A DNA stretch of 64,000 nt from Prostheceraeus crozeri (GCA_907163375.1 CAJQUW010009212.1:49620-113619); one strand, 5' to 3'. Positions 1-11,520 are shown, counted from the first letter of the stretch. Program-made: numbers and translations. Notes: generated by a model not told the origin, from the sequence alone.

Positions 1-1262
1 ACCACTCGCTTACTCCAAACACTCTCTCTGTCTAGCACTTCAGCTTTCTCCACGTTGATTCGATGACCAGTCAACGCCACATGCTTAGCCAGCTCGGACC
101 GGTCCACGTCGAGTTCTCGTATCGCGCGAGCATGCTCCTTGCCTCTCACCTCCTTGGTTCTGGCTGTTTCACCCACATAACTCCACGAGCATCCGTCCTG
201 GCATGTGATCCCATACACTACGCCCAACTGAATAGCCGGGGCAGGTCTCTTCCTCACCAGCAGGGATCGAAGTGTTGTCCTAGGCTTCATCGACACCTCG
301 ACATTCACCTCTCGAAGGACAGAGGCCAACTTGCTTGAATCCTTTCCGACGTAAGGGATTGAGCATCGTATCCTATCTTCTTCCTCAGCATCATCTCTCT
401 CCTCCTTCGTCCGGGGTCTCCACCAGCTCCGAACTTCTCCTTCATCATAGCCGTTGTTACATAGTGCGGCTACCACGTGTTCTCTCTCAGCTGGGAGCTC
501 ACGTTTGGAACAAACTGCATGTGCGCGCGTTGATAATGAACGTACCACACCCTTGAAAACATGAGGAGGATGAAACGAGCTTCGCTGCAGGTACCTGTCT
601 GTATGAGTGGTCTTCCTGTACACTGAAAATGTCCATTCTTCTTCACTCCTTCTTACGGCCACGTCTAAGAAAGCGAGAGAACCATTCTCCTCCTTCTCCA
701 CCTTGAAATTAATCGACGGGCGAAGAGAGTTCAACCAATCCACGAACAAGTTGAGCTGTTGATTATCTTTCTCCCACATCAGGAACACGTCGTCAACATA
801 GCGTAACCATACGGTAGGGAAATGCCTCTCACTTGATATTGCTGCTCTTCTGGCCAAACTCTCAAAATGCACCATGAATAGATGGGCAGCAACTGGACCC
901 AAGCTGGTCCCCATGGCTACACCATCGGTTTGCACAAACAAACCGCTGTAGTGCCTAAAATAGCACGAAGTCAAAGCCAATCTCAGCAACTCCATCAGTT
1001 CTGGCACAGACAACTTGGTTCTCTTGTGCAGTTCCACGTCTTCACTTAAAAGATTGCTGAAAACATCAAGCGTTTCGGCCACTGGAACATTGGTAAATAA
1101 AGAATCCACGTCCAAAGAAACCATTGAATCCGCGAAACAGGCTTCACCCTTGAATCTTCGGATAAAATCCGAGGAATTCTTAATAAATGAATTGCAGTCT
1201 GACATATACGGCCTGCACAAATCACTCAGCATCTTTGAAACTGGAGCGTAGAGACTGTCTTT
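1..1262 (-). mobile_element. Penelope-like element, inverted partial copy
   Basis: Reverse complement of 1324-2585. Position x pairs with 2586-x, so the two copies face away from a central spacer of about 61 bp (1263-1323). Translations of the two arms are identical over long stretches: the 91-residue stretch at 63-338 equals that at 2248-2523, and 1015-1251 equals 1335-1571. The one difference I found is T at 536 against C at its mirror position. The copy encodes the same reverse transcriptase and GIY-YIG region as its partner and continues past the left edge. Penelope-like elements are known to integrate with partial copies in direct or inverted order. A hairpin assembly artefact would look the same. 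Confidence 0.85.
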
Positions 1263-2670
1263 GGACTTTGGCCTTCCCAAGGTCCATAAACAAGGTATTC
1301 CACTCAGGCCTATCGTCAACATGAAAGACAGTCTCTACGCTCCAGTTTCAAAGATGCTGAGTGATTTGTGCAGGCCGTATATGTCAGACTGCAATTCATT
1401 TATTAAGAATTCCTCGGATTTTATCCGAAGATTCAAGGGTGAAGCCTGTTTCGCGGATTCAATGGTTTCTTTGGACGTGGATTCTTTATTTACCAATGTT
1501 CCAGTGGCCGAAACGCTTGATGTTTTCAGCAATCTTTTAAGTGAAGACGTGGAACTGCACAAGAGAACCAAGTTGTCTGTGCCAGAACTGATGGAGTTGC
1601 TGAGATTGGCTTTGACTTCGTGCTATTTTAGGCACTACAGCGGTTTGTTTGTGCAAACCGATGGTGTAGCCATGGGGACCAGCTTGGGTCCAGTTGCTGC
1701 CCATCTATTCATGGTGCATTTTGAGAGTTTGGCCAGAAGAGCAGCAATATCAAGTGAGAGGCATTTCCCTACCGTATGGTTACGCTATGTTGACGACGTG
1801 TTCCTGATGTGGGAGAAAGATAATCAACAGCTCAACTTGTTCGTGGATTGGTTGAACTCTCTTCGCCCGTCGATTAATTTCAAGGTGGAGAAGGAGGAGA
1901 ATGGTTCTCTCGCTTTCTTAGACGTGGCCGTAAGAAGGAGTGAAGAAGAATGGACATTTTCAGTGTACAGGAAGACCACTCATACTGACAGGTACCTGCA
2001 GCGAAGCTCGTTTCATCCTCCTCATGTTTTCAAGGGTGTGGTACGTTCGTTATCAATGCGCGCACATGCAGTTTGTTCCAAACGTGAGCTCCCAGCTGAG
2101 AGAGAACACGTGGTAGCCGCACTATGTAACAACGGCTATGATGAAGGAGAAGTTCGGAGCTGGTGGAGACCCCGGACGAAGGAGGAGAGAGATGATGCTG
2201 AGGAAGAAGATAGGATACGATGCTCAATCCCTTACGTCGGAAAGGATTCAAGCAAGTTGGCCTCTGTCCTTCGAGAGGTGAATGTCGAGGTGTCGATGAA
2301 GCCTAGGACAACACTTCGATCCCTGCTGGTGAGGAAGAGACCTGCCCCGGCTATTCAGTTGGGCGTAGTGTATGGGATCACATGCCAGGACGGATGCTCG
2401 TGGAGTTATGTGGGTGAAACAGCCAGAACCAAGGAGGTGAGAGGCAAGGAGCATGCTCGCGCGATACGAGAACTCGACGTGGACCGGTCCGAGCTGGCTA
2501 AGCATGTGGCGTTGACTGGTCATCGAATCAACGTGGAGAAAGCTGAAGTGCTAGACAGAGAGAGTGTTTGGAGTAAGCGAGTGGTAAAGGAGGCGTTCTG
2601 GACCAAGAAGATGGATTCGCAGAACAAAGTGAAGCATGCCCTCAGTGAATCTTGGCACTGCTTGTGCTGA
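1261..2670 (+). CDS. Penelope-like reverse transcriptase with GIY-YIG endonuclease, 5'-truncated
   Basis: Open for about 470 codons with no ATG at the front; the 5' part was lost at the junction with the inverted copy. It opens inside RT motif 1 (FGLPKVHKQGIPLRPIV). The fingers motif SLDVDSLFTNVP is near residue 70, the catalytic YVDDV near 176, and LAFLDV near 220. A linker follows, then a GIY-YIG nuclease near 368-460 (VVYGIT, then YVGET, then RGKEHARAI). In this family the RT copies the RNA at the nick made by the nuclease. Frame and motifs look undamaged, so the copy is young. The order RT then C-terminal GIY-YIG separates it from LINEs, which carry an N-terminal endonuclease. Confidence 0.93.
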   Translation: MDFGLPKVHKQGIPLRPIVNMKDSLYAPVSKMLSDLCRPYMSDCNSFIKNSSDFIRRFKGEACFADSMVSLDVDSLFTNVPVAETLDVFSNLLSEDVELHKRTKLSVPELMELLRLALTSCYFRHYSGLFVQTDGVAMGTSLGPVAAHLFMVHFESLARRAAISSERHFPTVWLRYVDDVFLMWEKDNQQLNLFVDWLNSLRPSINFKVEKEENGSLAFLDVAVRRSEEEWTFSVYRKTTHTDRYLQRSSFHPPHVFKGVVRSLSMRAHAVCSKRELPAEREHVVAALCNNGYDEGEVRSWWRPRTKEERDDAEEEDRIRCSIPYVGKDSSKLASVLREVNVEVSMKPRTTLRSLLVRKRPAPAIQLGVVYGITCQDGCSWSYVGETARTKEVRGKEHARAIRELDVDRSELAKHVALTGHRINVEKAEVLDRESVWSKRVVKEAFWTKKMDSQNKVKHALSESWHCLC

Positions 2671-2940
2671 CTTGACTTTTCTTCTTTCACCTAATTTTCG
2701 TATTTTATGGTGTTACTTTTCACTTGTAATCAGTAGTGTTCTTACTTAGGCATTTTTATCTTTGTGTCTTGTGTTTTTCACAGCAGCGGAGTCATAGAAC
2801 CTAATTGTGTAATGTGAACTGTCTTCTGTGGCTGGTTCTACAGTCAGTTCTTCTGATGATGGCCGGCAGTGCCGGTCGAAAGATCTAAGCGCTTTTAATT
2901 AGAAAAACGACGTTTTGGTTTTCTTGGCTACTATCAGCCT
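1263..2940 (+). mobile_element. Penelope-like element, plus-strand copy
   Basis: Holds the RT/GIY-YIG frame and about 270 bp of 3' untranslated sequence ending near the hammerhead-like core at 2853-2881. The 3' boundary is not sharp; 2940 is an estimate from the loss of recognisable family sequence. The last part of the 3' region is not matched by the inverted copy only because that copy runs off the window. Confidence 0.75.
2853..2881 (+). ncRNA. hammerhead-ribozyme-like core, Penelope 3' region
   Basis: CTGATGA at 2853-2859, a 7-bp stem II (GGCCGGC with GCCGGTC, one G-U pair, loop AGT), then GAAA at 2878-2881. These are the two conserved strands of a hammerhead core, and Penelope-like elements are known to carry hammerheads in their terminal repeats. 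I could not pair a convincing stem III or place the cleavage triplet, so self-cleavage is not shown. Confidence 0.5.
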
Positions 2941-4255
2941 TACTGGGATTCCGCCTCAAATTACAAAATAGTGCATGGACTTATTGACATCAACGTAAAT
3001 GATTTCTTTGATATTTCTGTTGAATCAAGAACAAGAGGCAACCATTTTCGATTATATTCTAAATATATTCATCATAAGACGTCATTTTTTCACTACAAAT
3101 ATATGTAAATACTGGAATATGTTATCAGATGCTGAAATCAATGTCTCCTCTGTACACGTCTATGTTCAGCAATGATATCATTTATGTCATTTTATTTTTT
3201 ATAATGAAAATGCACCATTTTTGTGAAATATACGTAGGCCTACGCTGTTAATAGATCTAGTCATGCGAATTTTTCGATTTACACTGCTATCATGCTAATT
3301 TTAATGCTCTTAACTATGAAATTAAAATTAGATTGCATGCAACATCCATATATTCCAAATTATGGAAGACCGAAGAAAACAGTTTAGTCATACAAAGCTT
3401 CTTGTATATCAAAAGTTAGGTAGGAACTTTGGCCTATACATTAGACATCGCAAATTTTGATTTAAGCTTTATACACTCGAATTACAAATATGCATACAAT
3501 ATGCAGTTCGATAGGCCAACAGAATCTAAAGTACAAAAAAGTCTAAAAATACATATATTACAGTCAAGACTTCAAAAACATCAAGACAGTTGTTAATGAG
3601 TTGTTTGACAATTTGTATGATAGACAGACTGATAGACAATAGCCGGTTGCTTTTCCCTACTTGAATCAACCAGTGGGGAATGACATGGATAGAACAAGCA
3701 AAAGAGGCTAAATTTGCTCCAATACAAAATGCGAAGATTCTATGATTAGAAAATATTATGTAACAAAAATAATTGATGACATCATTTCATCATTGCCGAT
3801 CTTTGGTACAAGTATTCAAATCTGTAATTAATGAGTTTTTCAATAAGATCGGTGTATGGTAGATATTGTATACTATGTCATGATTATTTTTCTGACATTA
3901 ACGATTATCTCGTCATACGTGTAATTATGTAACTGCATTTCATGAATATGCCATCTTTAGCCCTTTGTATTTGTATTTGCGATTTCAAATACAGATATTA
4001 TTATTATAATTATATTCTGAAAAGCAATAAGAACAACATGTCATAAAACAGTGTTTTAAAAACACGCCATGTTGGTTTGAAACCTAGTGTAGGCCTGCAT
4101 AAGGACCTGTTGTGAACTTGACAGATGCGAAATACTTGTTACATTACGTTTGCATTTAGAAACGGTAGTAATGCATTAGACTCGTAGCTCACACACTGTT
4201 TCGACCTGAGATCAAAGTTTATCACACATATTTTGCAACGTTGTCTTTTGCGCTA
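2941..4255. other. intergenic, nothing recognised
   Basis: AT-rich sequence with no coding-like frame on either strand and no clear repeat. Confidence 0.6.
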
Positions 4256-4589
4256 CACTGTAAACTCTAGGGCATGAAATTTCGCTTGAATTAGGAACGA
4301 AATTTAGGCATCAATTCTAACCAACACAAGGCACGAGTAGGCACGAAGTTGATAGTGCCGAGTTCATGCCCATTTATTTTTCCTTCGATTTCATTGGATA
4401 AACAAACATTTGGTTTGGTGCCCATTAGTGCCTGGTGTCGCCTACTGGTGTCTCGAGGCACTAGAAAGGCTCTAGCACGCTCTAGCACGCTCTAGCACGC
4501 TCTAGCACGCTCTAGCGCGTGCTAACTAGGTGCTAACTGGCACGAAATTTCGGCTCCGTGCCTAAATTATTGCCCTACAGCTTACAGTG
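4256..4589. mobile_element. 334-bp MITE with TA target duplication
   Basis: Imperfect terminal inverted repeats: CACTGTAAACTCTAGGGCA on the left, the complement of TGCCCTACAGCTTACAGTG on the right. TA lies directly outside both ends (4254-4255, 4590-4591). No coding capacity. The TA duplication points to Tc1/mariner-type mobilisation. The interior also holds several CACGAAATTT-like motifs and a short tandem repeat. Confidence 0.7.
4469..4519. repeat. 10-bp tandem repeat, about 5 copies
   Basis: Unit TCTAGCACGC, four exact copies at 4471-4510 and a degenerate fifth. It lies inside the MITE and probably expanded by slippage. Confidence 0.9.
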
Positions 4590-4591
4590 TA

Positions 4592-5842
4592 TGTTACAGC
4601 TGCAGAGGTGCACAGCAGGTATCCTAGTAAAAATGTGATTCTGTGAGCTACCTCGTGTTAGCATAAATTTCACTTTGCAACTTCTATAAAGAAACGTTTT
4701 CTCATCTTATCTCTCAGCTGTCGTGTACTGCGTACTGTCCAGCACCATGATCGTCGACCAGTTCGAGCTCACGATTTTTGAGAATTAGTTCACTTGTATT
4801 CCTTTTTATTGAATGCTCATAGCTTGAGTTCTGATTTTTTAGGCAAGATCAGTGCAGGATGTGGAAATTATTGTCATACATCTCTATACTCCCGACGTGG
4901 AATCAGACAGTGAGCTCTTACATTCTCCGATTTGCAGAAAGGAGAAAGCCTGCTGAACAATAAGAAGCCGTCTCAATGACAAACGCTCATAGAAATCTGA
5001 CGCTATGACGTCAAAGGAACGAACATTTAAATTGTAGGCAATATTGCGTCGTGGGCATGTTTTGCTATTACAGCATCTCAACCATGGCGGTTCTTGGTCG
5101 CCGAAAGTAAGTAGACATCACACCTAGTCAGTGTGCTTTGTGGAGATTCAATATAGTTTTCATTTCTCCTTAAATACAAAATTATTCAGATGAAAGAGCT
5201 CAACTGTCTTGCAGCAATGATCGGCATCTATCACACGGTTCACGGGTTCTTCCTTATCGTGAAACAGTGCCATGTATCGTTGCCTGATCGAACACTTGAT
5301 TACTGCTGTAGTCCTGCTATAACTTAAAATTAGATATCTGTGAGCGCACTGATGTGTGCCAGCTTTCTGTATGTCTCCGGAGAGGGTTCACACGTCTGCC
5401 ATCTTTTGAATTGATACTCGAAAGGATTTACATTATCTACAAAACAATGATCTAAATTCTTTTAATCCAAAAAAATCGCAACGATCGGAGCATTTTAAGT
5501 TAATGAAAAGCAATCCACAATCGCTGAAGGACTATTTTTGCAATTCAACTAATATTATGAGGTTCTTTTTCTCCCCCACTAAGTAAGCTTCTTAATGTGC
5601 CATCACATTCATTCTGACGCATTTAAGCAATCTAATCTTGTTTAGAGTGGTCGCCCTAACTCGGCGATTAGAGAGCGCGAAAGCTGTGTGAAGCAATCAT
5701 CACGCATGTGCAGTGCGAGTAGAAACCACGAATAGAAGCTACTTGGACTGACTGCAATGCTTAACATCTCCTCTAATCTTTCACCAAAAAGGAAATCCTC
5801 AGAAAATAATGGTTATTTCTACATGTATGACAACAATAATAA
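4592..5842. other. downstream of SLC46 gene A, 3' exons not identified
   Basis: Gene A needs further 3' exons in this direction (lower coordinates, minus strand). I could not recognise a GALF-type or TM11/12-type exon here. No other feature seen. Confidence 0.5.
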
Positions 5843-5862
5843 TCATCTATGACGAAACTTAC

Positions 5863-6964
5863 TGAGGAATAGAGCAATGGACGTCCTGGAAAAGCCAAAC
5901 ATGATGTCCATTGCTAAGCATGACGCAGTACCAATAATTGCAAGAGCTAGTGGAGTCATGCCAAGACATTTTGAAAACAAGGCTGTAGCGAAAAGCATCC
6001 CAATATTGAAGCAAAATATCCGAACACTCGAAGCAATTCCTAGGAGAACCGAGTCCCAGCAGAATGGTAGACCCATCTCATAAACATTTCTCAGTGTTCC
6101 AGTGTGAATTTGCAATTCAAAAATAAAGAAGCCAATTATTGCAAAAGCCATTGCTGCAGTATTGCGACCATCAGCAGTAAAAGCATTGAGAATTCTACGA
6201 ATCTGAAATTTTTCTATTGCTCGTTGACTTCTTCTTCGAGTAGACGGCAATATGAAGATAATATACAGAAAGTTCAAGATGGAAGCTAAAACTGCAAGTC
6301 CATACGGCCATTGATAAGACATATATCGAATCCAGAAACCTATACTGACTTCTGTTGCCGTCGCCATTATCATGAAAGCACATTCTGTTATTGTTATTCT
6401 TAGCGTGCGTTGTTCTGCGGTCGTGATGTCACAAATATAAGCAAAAACGCTCGCAAGAAGAAGCCCTTTTCCACCAGTGACTCCACTCAATACACCAGCA
6501 AGCACATGTACATAAATTGGCCAATTGAGAAACATTGCAACCGTGCTTGTAGCCATGCTAACGATATCTCCAACACATACAAAAGTCATTGCCAATTTTC
6601 GGCCCATGCGGTCTGTAATTGGTGAGATGAAAAGGATCACAATCAAAGATGGTATTCCGCTCGCAAGGTTGACATACAATACCCACATGGTTGTTAGTTC
6701 TTGAATTTGGTTTACTGTTTTCTTCTGGGCTTGTGAGGCTGTAGTCGAATTGTACTCAGAACATTTGAATGCCCGTGTTTGATTGCTAGATGTCAGATTA
6801 TACTGCAACCCAACTGCATAGTAAATGTACTGATTGAGAACTGTAAACTGGATGATGTGTGAGACTGCATAGAGAACCATCACTGGCTCCACTGTGATCC
6901 ATCTTGAAGGCACGTGGACACTGTCCGTATCTGCTATGATGTATTCCTTGTCGTCTCGACGCAT
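5863..6964 (-). CDS. SLC46-family transporter A, first coding exon
   Basis: 367 codons plus one base, ending at donor GTAAGT (phase 1), so the frame past 5863 is intron. It resembles the major-facilitator SLC46 family (proton-coupled folate transporter and relatives). TM1 is near residues 22-50. Next is an extracellular loop with NLT, NQT and NST glycosylation sites and Cys68, then WVLYVNL TM2. The loop-2 motif DRMGRK is at 118-123, and the family signature GLPFCWDSVLLG at 298-309 precedes the later helices. Human SLC46A1 has the equivalent LCWDS and SDSVGRR motifs. It would sit in the plasma or endolysosomal membrane and move a small organic solute; the substrate cannot be told. Helices 11-12 are on exons not found. 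It is a close paralogue of the gene at 16.7 kb. Confidence 0.88.
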
Positions 6965-8793
6965 GATTAGAAGCGATTCACTCGGGAACTGACAATGACC
7001 ATGTGATATGGAAGCTCATTTTGAGCACTCCACGACTGGAGAGTGAGAATCACATGACGCAATATGGAACCCTTCAATTCAATGACGACTGTGTGTGACC
7101 GTTAACATTATTGATGCGGATCAAAGTATCTGCTATTCAGCTGGTCTGGCTGTAAAAGACTACAATTCACGTTTTCTAAAATGATGGTTCGGCCAACAGC
7201 ACATACTTATGCAGGGACCGAGAATCTTCTATCAGACAATATCAGAGAGAGCATGCACATTTAGGGAGATGCAGACTTGAGATTTTCGGCACAATGTCAT
7301 CAGGGTGTGTTTCTCAAGTTAGATGAACAGTAATATGTCTGGAGTCATACTTTTTGGCATCGCATGTCTTCAGATCATCTTAAATCATGCTTATGCAGGT
7401 AGATACATTTTCACAAGCTTATCGGCAAACAGTACAAGAGTTTGTTAAAATTTCAGATGAAACTGAATCCTTTTAACCACATTCTCGCATGCATCATCGA
7501 TTACAGGCATGATAATAACGCATACACCTGATAGAACAAGGTCTGGTAGCCTGCAGCACCGCGACACCCCCTCGCCTGGTTGCGTCCCACCGCCCTGTTC
7601 AAAGTTGCTGTCAGCTGCGATGTGACTCACACGAAATCTGCTAGTGTTTTCGTAAAACTGATCGACACAATTGCACAAGATTTCACTACTCTAAATTGAG
7701 CATCTTCCAATTTTTTCAGAAGTCTGTCAAACTTTTCTTTTTGCAAATCAATTGCATTATTGCCTTTAATCCCGATCGATTATTTATGACATTTCTAATC
7801 TTCGATAGACCCTGATACTTGGCTAGAAAAAGGGGCATACAGGGTAAATTTTATTTCTGCAATTAAAAAGCGTTCGAAAATTTTGACCATTTTCACTTGA
7901 AATGCCTGTAGCGAAGAATAAGGTAGGTGTTCATGGAAGCCGTGTCAATGTTTTCATTACTTACATGATTTTGTTGTGTTCAGTATTTTTCATCGCATTT
8001 TGTACAATTTTATTTAGTAAATAACTTTTCCATTGACAACAATCCATGTAGAAAACAATGTACAATAACAGCAATATTAGAGTAATCAACCATCTTATGA
8101 CTTCTCCAGAAGTGTAAAGAGAAATATTGATAAAGAAATTCAATTCTGGGTTGTAGACACAACCATAAATTAATCAGAATTATAATTTGAATGTTTCTTC
8201 AACGACAAGAAACTTCAAGCTTGTTTCAATCATAAATGCAAATTATGAAACATGACAGGTTTTTCAACAGCTCAACAGTTCCTCGTGAACATTTTGTCAT
8301 TGAAAGAAGGGATACAAATCAATCTCGTTCATTAGCTTAGTCTGCAGTCCTCTGTTGCTTTGATATGAAAACAGTTTTAATAATGTATTGCGAAACATTG
8401 TGCACGCTGCGCCGCGTCCGTTGTGAACGGACCTTAATGGATAAATTTTATTTCAAATTTATTTGTCTATGACATGACTACTAAATTCGTCTTCTCAACG
8501 TCTTTTGCTGTTGGTTGCTTGCTGTGTGCAAAAGCAGGTCTCCTCTAATGTTTCAATGAAAATGATGAGTAGCCTTAGGCGGCATTAATCAGCCTCATTC
8601 ACCGTGGAGTTGCAGAGGTAGTGGTGCGAAGGCCAATTGCAGATGAAGTACCGAAGGGCTTATTTCATGAAACTTGTAAGTGGGCTGGCCTTCGGCCTAC
8701 GATAATGGAGCAAATTATAAATTGTTTGAAAATGAGGAAGCATTTTGATACAAAAAAGGCAGTCATGTCGACGCTAATGTGACATATTCAAAC
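6965..8793. other. upstream of gene A, no gene seen
   Basis: Intergenic or intronic to gene B. The stretch 7340-7510 resembles the loop of the foldback element at 62.0-62.6 kb (for example GCATGTCTTCAGATCAT and ACATTCTCGCATGCAT), so a diverged relative may lie here. Nothing else recognised. Confidence 0.4.
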
Positions 8794-8805
8794 ATCCCAG
8801 GTAAG
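8794..8805 (+). repeat. 12-bp target-site duplication, left
   Basis: ATCCCAGGTAAG, identical to 9850-9861; the two copies flank the Penelope-like element. Confidence 0.85.
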
Positions 8806-8901
8806 TGATTGATGTTGTCTTGGCTAGTCATATATAATATTTAATGGTTGAGGAAGAGCCAAGGTTTTAATGATGTTGTACTTTAATTATGATATGATTA
8901 A

Positions 8902-8931
8902 TTTCGGTTGCTATTCGGCAACCATCATCAG
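8902..8931 (-). ncRNA. hammerhead-like core, left end
   Basis: On the minus strand CTGATGA (8925-8931), a 6-bp stem II (GGTTGC with GCAACC), then GAAA (8902-8905). Same arrangement as the right end. Stem III is only partly pairable. Confidence 0.5.
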
Positions 8932-9364
8932 ATAGAAGGAATTAAACATAAACGTATAATAAAAAAATCCTAAAGCAAAGCGTTTTAGGAGGTTAGCGCA
9001 CTAGGGTTATTGTTCTCTTTAGTATGTCAACATTCTATTTCACGCAACCTCCTGAAATTCTAGTATTTGGAGCTTTAGGATGCAGGTTTCTTCGATTTTA
9101 GGAGGTGCTGGCTTACAGTGTAGACAAGAAATCTAGTAAAACGTAAAAACTATGTTAACAAATTTCAGTAGAGAAAAGGAGGAATAGAAATATGCGACAG
9201 ATAGTATTGGACTACATTTTACCAATAGCATTAGTAATTGATCTGACTAGAAATATCACTATCAAAATATACAAAATGCATAATATGAATACAAAAGTAG
9301 AAAAGGAATGTAATGTGAAAAATGACTTAATGACTTATGGTGAGATTTAGAAAAGATCGAATCG

Positions 9365-9709
9365 CTAAATGAAGAGGAAGTCTTTGTAGCATTCTAATTC
9401 CATTTTGTTGTTAATCATTGGTTTTAGTTTGTGAATGAACATTGCTTCTCGTAGGCGTAAATTGGCTTCATCTCGGTCATAGGCAAGAATGGTAGTTGAA
9501 AAGTTGTAAGTTTTACATAATCGAAGATGTTTGTTTAGTGACGAGTTAGTATTGTTCCTATGTTCTCTGCATCTGATGTGTAGTTCTCTGATGGTGCTTC
9601 CGATGTAAAATCCATTGCATTTCTCACAAGTAAGTTGGTAGATTACATTCTTGCGACAGCAGATTCTGTTATCATTTATTGGACAATTTTGTATGTTGCA
9701 TGTTTTCAT
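9365..9709 (-). CDS. GIY-YIG endonuclease domain of a Penelope-like element
   Basis: 114 codons. A Cys motif near the start (CNIQNCPI) matches the zinc-binding linker that precedes GIY-YIG in Penelope proteins. The nuclease follows: NVIYQLTCEKCNGFYIGST near residues 21-39, with the catalytic Arg region LHIRCREH near 43-50. A conserved tail (REAMFIHKLKP) runs near residues 86-98. In a complete element this domain nicks target DNA to prime reverse transcription. Here it stands alone between inverted repeats, so it is a 3' remnant of a longer protein rather than a self-sufficient gene. No frameshift is visible within it. Confidence 0.88.
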   Translation of the reverse strand: MKTCNIQNCPINDNRICCRKNVIYQLTCEKCNGFYIGSTIRELHIRCREHRNNTNSSLNKHLRLCKTYNFSTTILAYDRDEANLRLREAMFIHKLKPMINNKMELECYKDFLFI

Positions 9710-9756
9710 TGTTCTGTTGTTAGATAACTTTTACGTTTATGTTTAATTCCTTCTAT

Positions 9757-9786
9757 CTGATGATGGTTGCCGAATAGCAACCGAAA
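9757..9786 (+). ncRNA. hammerhead-like core, right end
   Basis: CTGATGA at 9757-9763, stem II GGTTGC/GCAACC with a CGAATA loop, then GAAA at 9783-9786. It mirrors the left-end copy. Confidence 0.5.
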
Positions 9787-9849
9787 TTAATCATATCATA
9801 ATTAAAGTGCAACATCATTAAAACCTTGGCTCTTCCTCAACCATTAAAT

Positions 9850-9861
9850 ATCCCAGGTAAG
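9850..9861 (+). repeat. 12-bp target-site duplication, right
   Basis: ATCCCAGGTAAG, the partner of 8794-8805. Confidence 0.85.
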
Positions 9862-11520
9862 ATCTGCACACATGAAGCCAATCAAAAGCATTCGGTGTCT
9901 CTATGAAAAGTGATGCGATGAAAACAATACGATTAGGTATATCTAGAGAAAATCAATCATGAAGGCATGAATTTGCAGTGCCATATATCTGACCTATAAT
10001 AACAGGTCAATCGGTAGCTATAGTGGCCTGAAAACTCCCGATGTAAGGCCTCGTCAAGGGTTTGTTTTGAATGGGCCGAAAATTCAGCTTCTATGAAGGC
10101 TTCGAAGTATAAATGCAAATTCCTAAGTCCAATTTAGCAATGTGAAGCTCAAGTGCTACATTGAGGTCAAGGCTTTTTAGTCGGATGATGTAGATAAGCG
10201 GTTTTAAAGCGTTGAGAGTTGCTTTAAAAATACAAAGTCGATCTATTTTCCACTTTAAAGACAATACAACAAGGAGAAGGGCGTGTGTAAAAGCATGACA
10301 GTCATATGACCAACAATGAAACTAATATTCTAAGCACTTCAGGAAGTTTAGTATCAGAAATTTGAAAGAATGCGTTTGCTCCTATTAGCCTAGAATAGTT
10401 ACGATAAAATAATGACCACTTAGCTCTCTTGGCGTAAGGATCTTATAATTTAATAGAATCGGATTGATGTTTGGATTTTCAGTTGAAGTAATTTTATCAT
10501 CAAAGCACCTTCAGAGCTAAAATAAATCTGTTTCACTATCTCTTCATTTTTCATTTTATTCCTTGTTTTTTTAATTGATATTGTGATTAGATAATTCTCT
10601 TCTCATGACATAACCGACTGCAATGTGAGCAGCAACAACATAAATAAGTCAAATTATCCATTATCTTCGATCATTTCATGTCAGGTTGAGTGAGGCAAAC
10701 GGGAGGTAGTTACACATAAAAACATTTAAAAAAGTTTTAATAACAGTACAAAAACTGTAACAAAAGGAATCAAAATTTTAACTTCAGCATTTTAGTAAAG
10801 TATGTTGTCATCGACATTAAACGCACATGGCATTAAACGCAGGCCTCGAAATTCACCCTTTTCAAAGTCATTGACTTGAGTATGTGCACGACTGATGATG
10901 GCGAGACATGTTTAGTGGTAATAAGATTTCACAATTGCCGAAGTCATGATAACAGTCAATACAAATGAGATGATTATTTTAATTACAAAATTTAGGGAAT
11001 TGTGAAGCTTCGGGATTCGATTCCATTCGAAATTGTGATTCGAACAATATTTGAATCGCTTCGCTTTGATTGGAGAAGAATTATTTTAATTGTTTAGCTT
11101 TATTTGTAGCTTCTTCCGCTCGTTGCTACTTGAACGCGAAGGTTGTGATGCTAGATTCTTACTGAGAACAGTTGAAGAGGTCGGTTGCTCAGCAAGAGCT
11201 AGTCAGTTTTCGTGCAGTCATAGTCGGCTTACGTGCCGCATGCTTTTCAGATAGGGCTCGCGCCGAGCACGAGTAGGCCTACGAATCCGACATGCAGCAG
11301 CTTTATGTACATCGATAGATCGAATGCCATCCCATTATTCACCGGACTCTGACTCCGAGTCATAGAGTACGCGTCAGAATCCATCCAAAACCACCGAGTC
11401 TGCAGCCCTGGTTCTGATGACTTGTGGTGACCAGCTCAGGTTCCTGAAACTTTTTACCTCACAGAGACCGAGCTTTTACGATCTTCGATATCCATGCCCG
11501 GGCTAGTCCATAGAGTAGGT
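9862..11520. other. intergenic, nothing recognised
   Basis: No coding-like frame. Scattered short inverted AT motifs only. Confidence 0.55.

Larger units (their letters stand above)
8806..9849 (-). mobile_element. compact Penelope-like element with inverted ends
   Basis: About 1.04 kb between 12-bp direct repeats. The ends are 119-bp inverted repeats (8837-8955 and 9733-9851), nearly identical, each with a hammerhead-like core. The only protein left is the C-terminal GIY-YIG domain on the minus strand; the reverse transcriptase is missing. The left end carries about 30 bp beyond the inverted repeat, as Penelope terminal repeats often do. It could only have moved with help from a full-length relative. 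Confidence 0.85.

Noticed and set aside
1015-2523. Open frames on the strand opposite the Penelope-like coding region, identical in both arms
   Set aside because: They are antisense shadows of the RT/GIY-YIG frame; identity between arms only reflects the palindrome.
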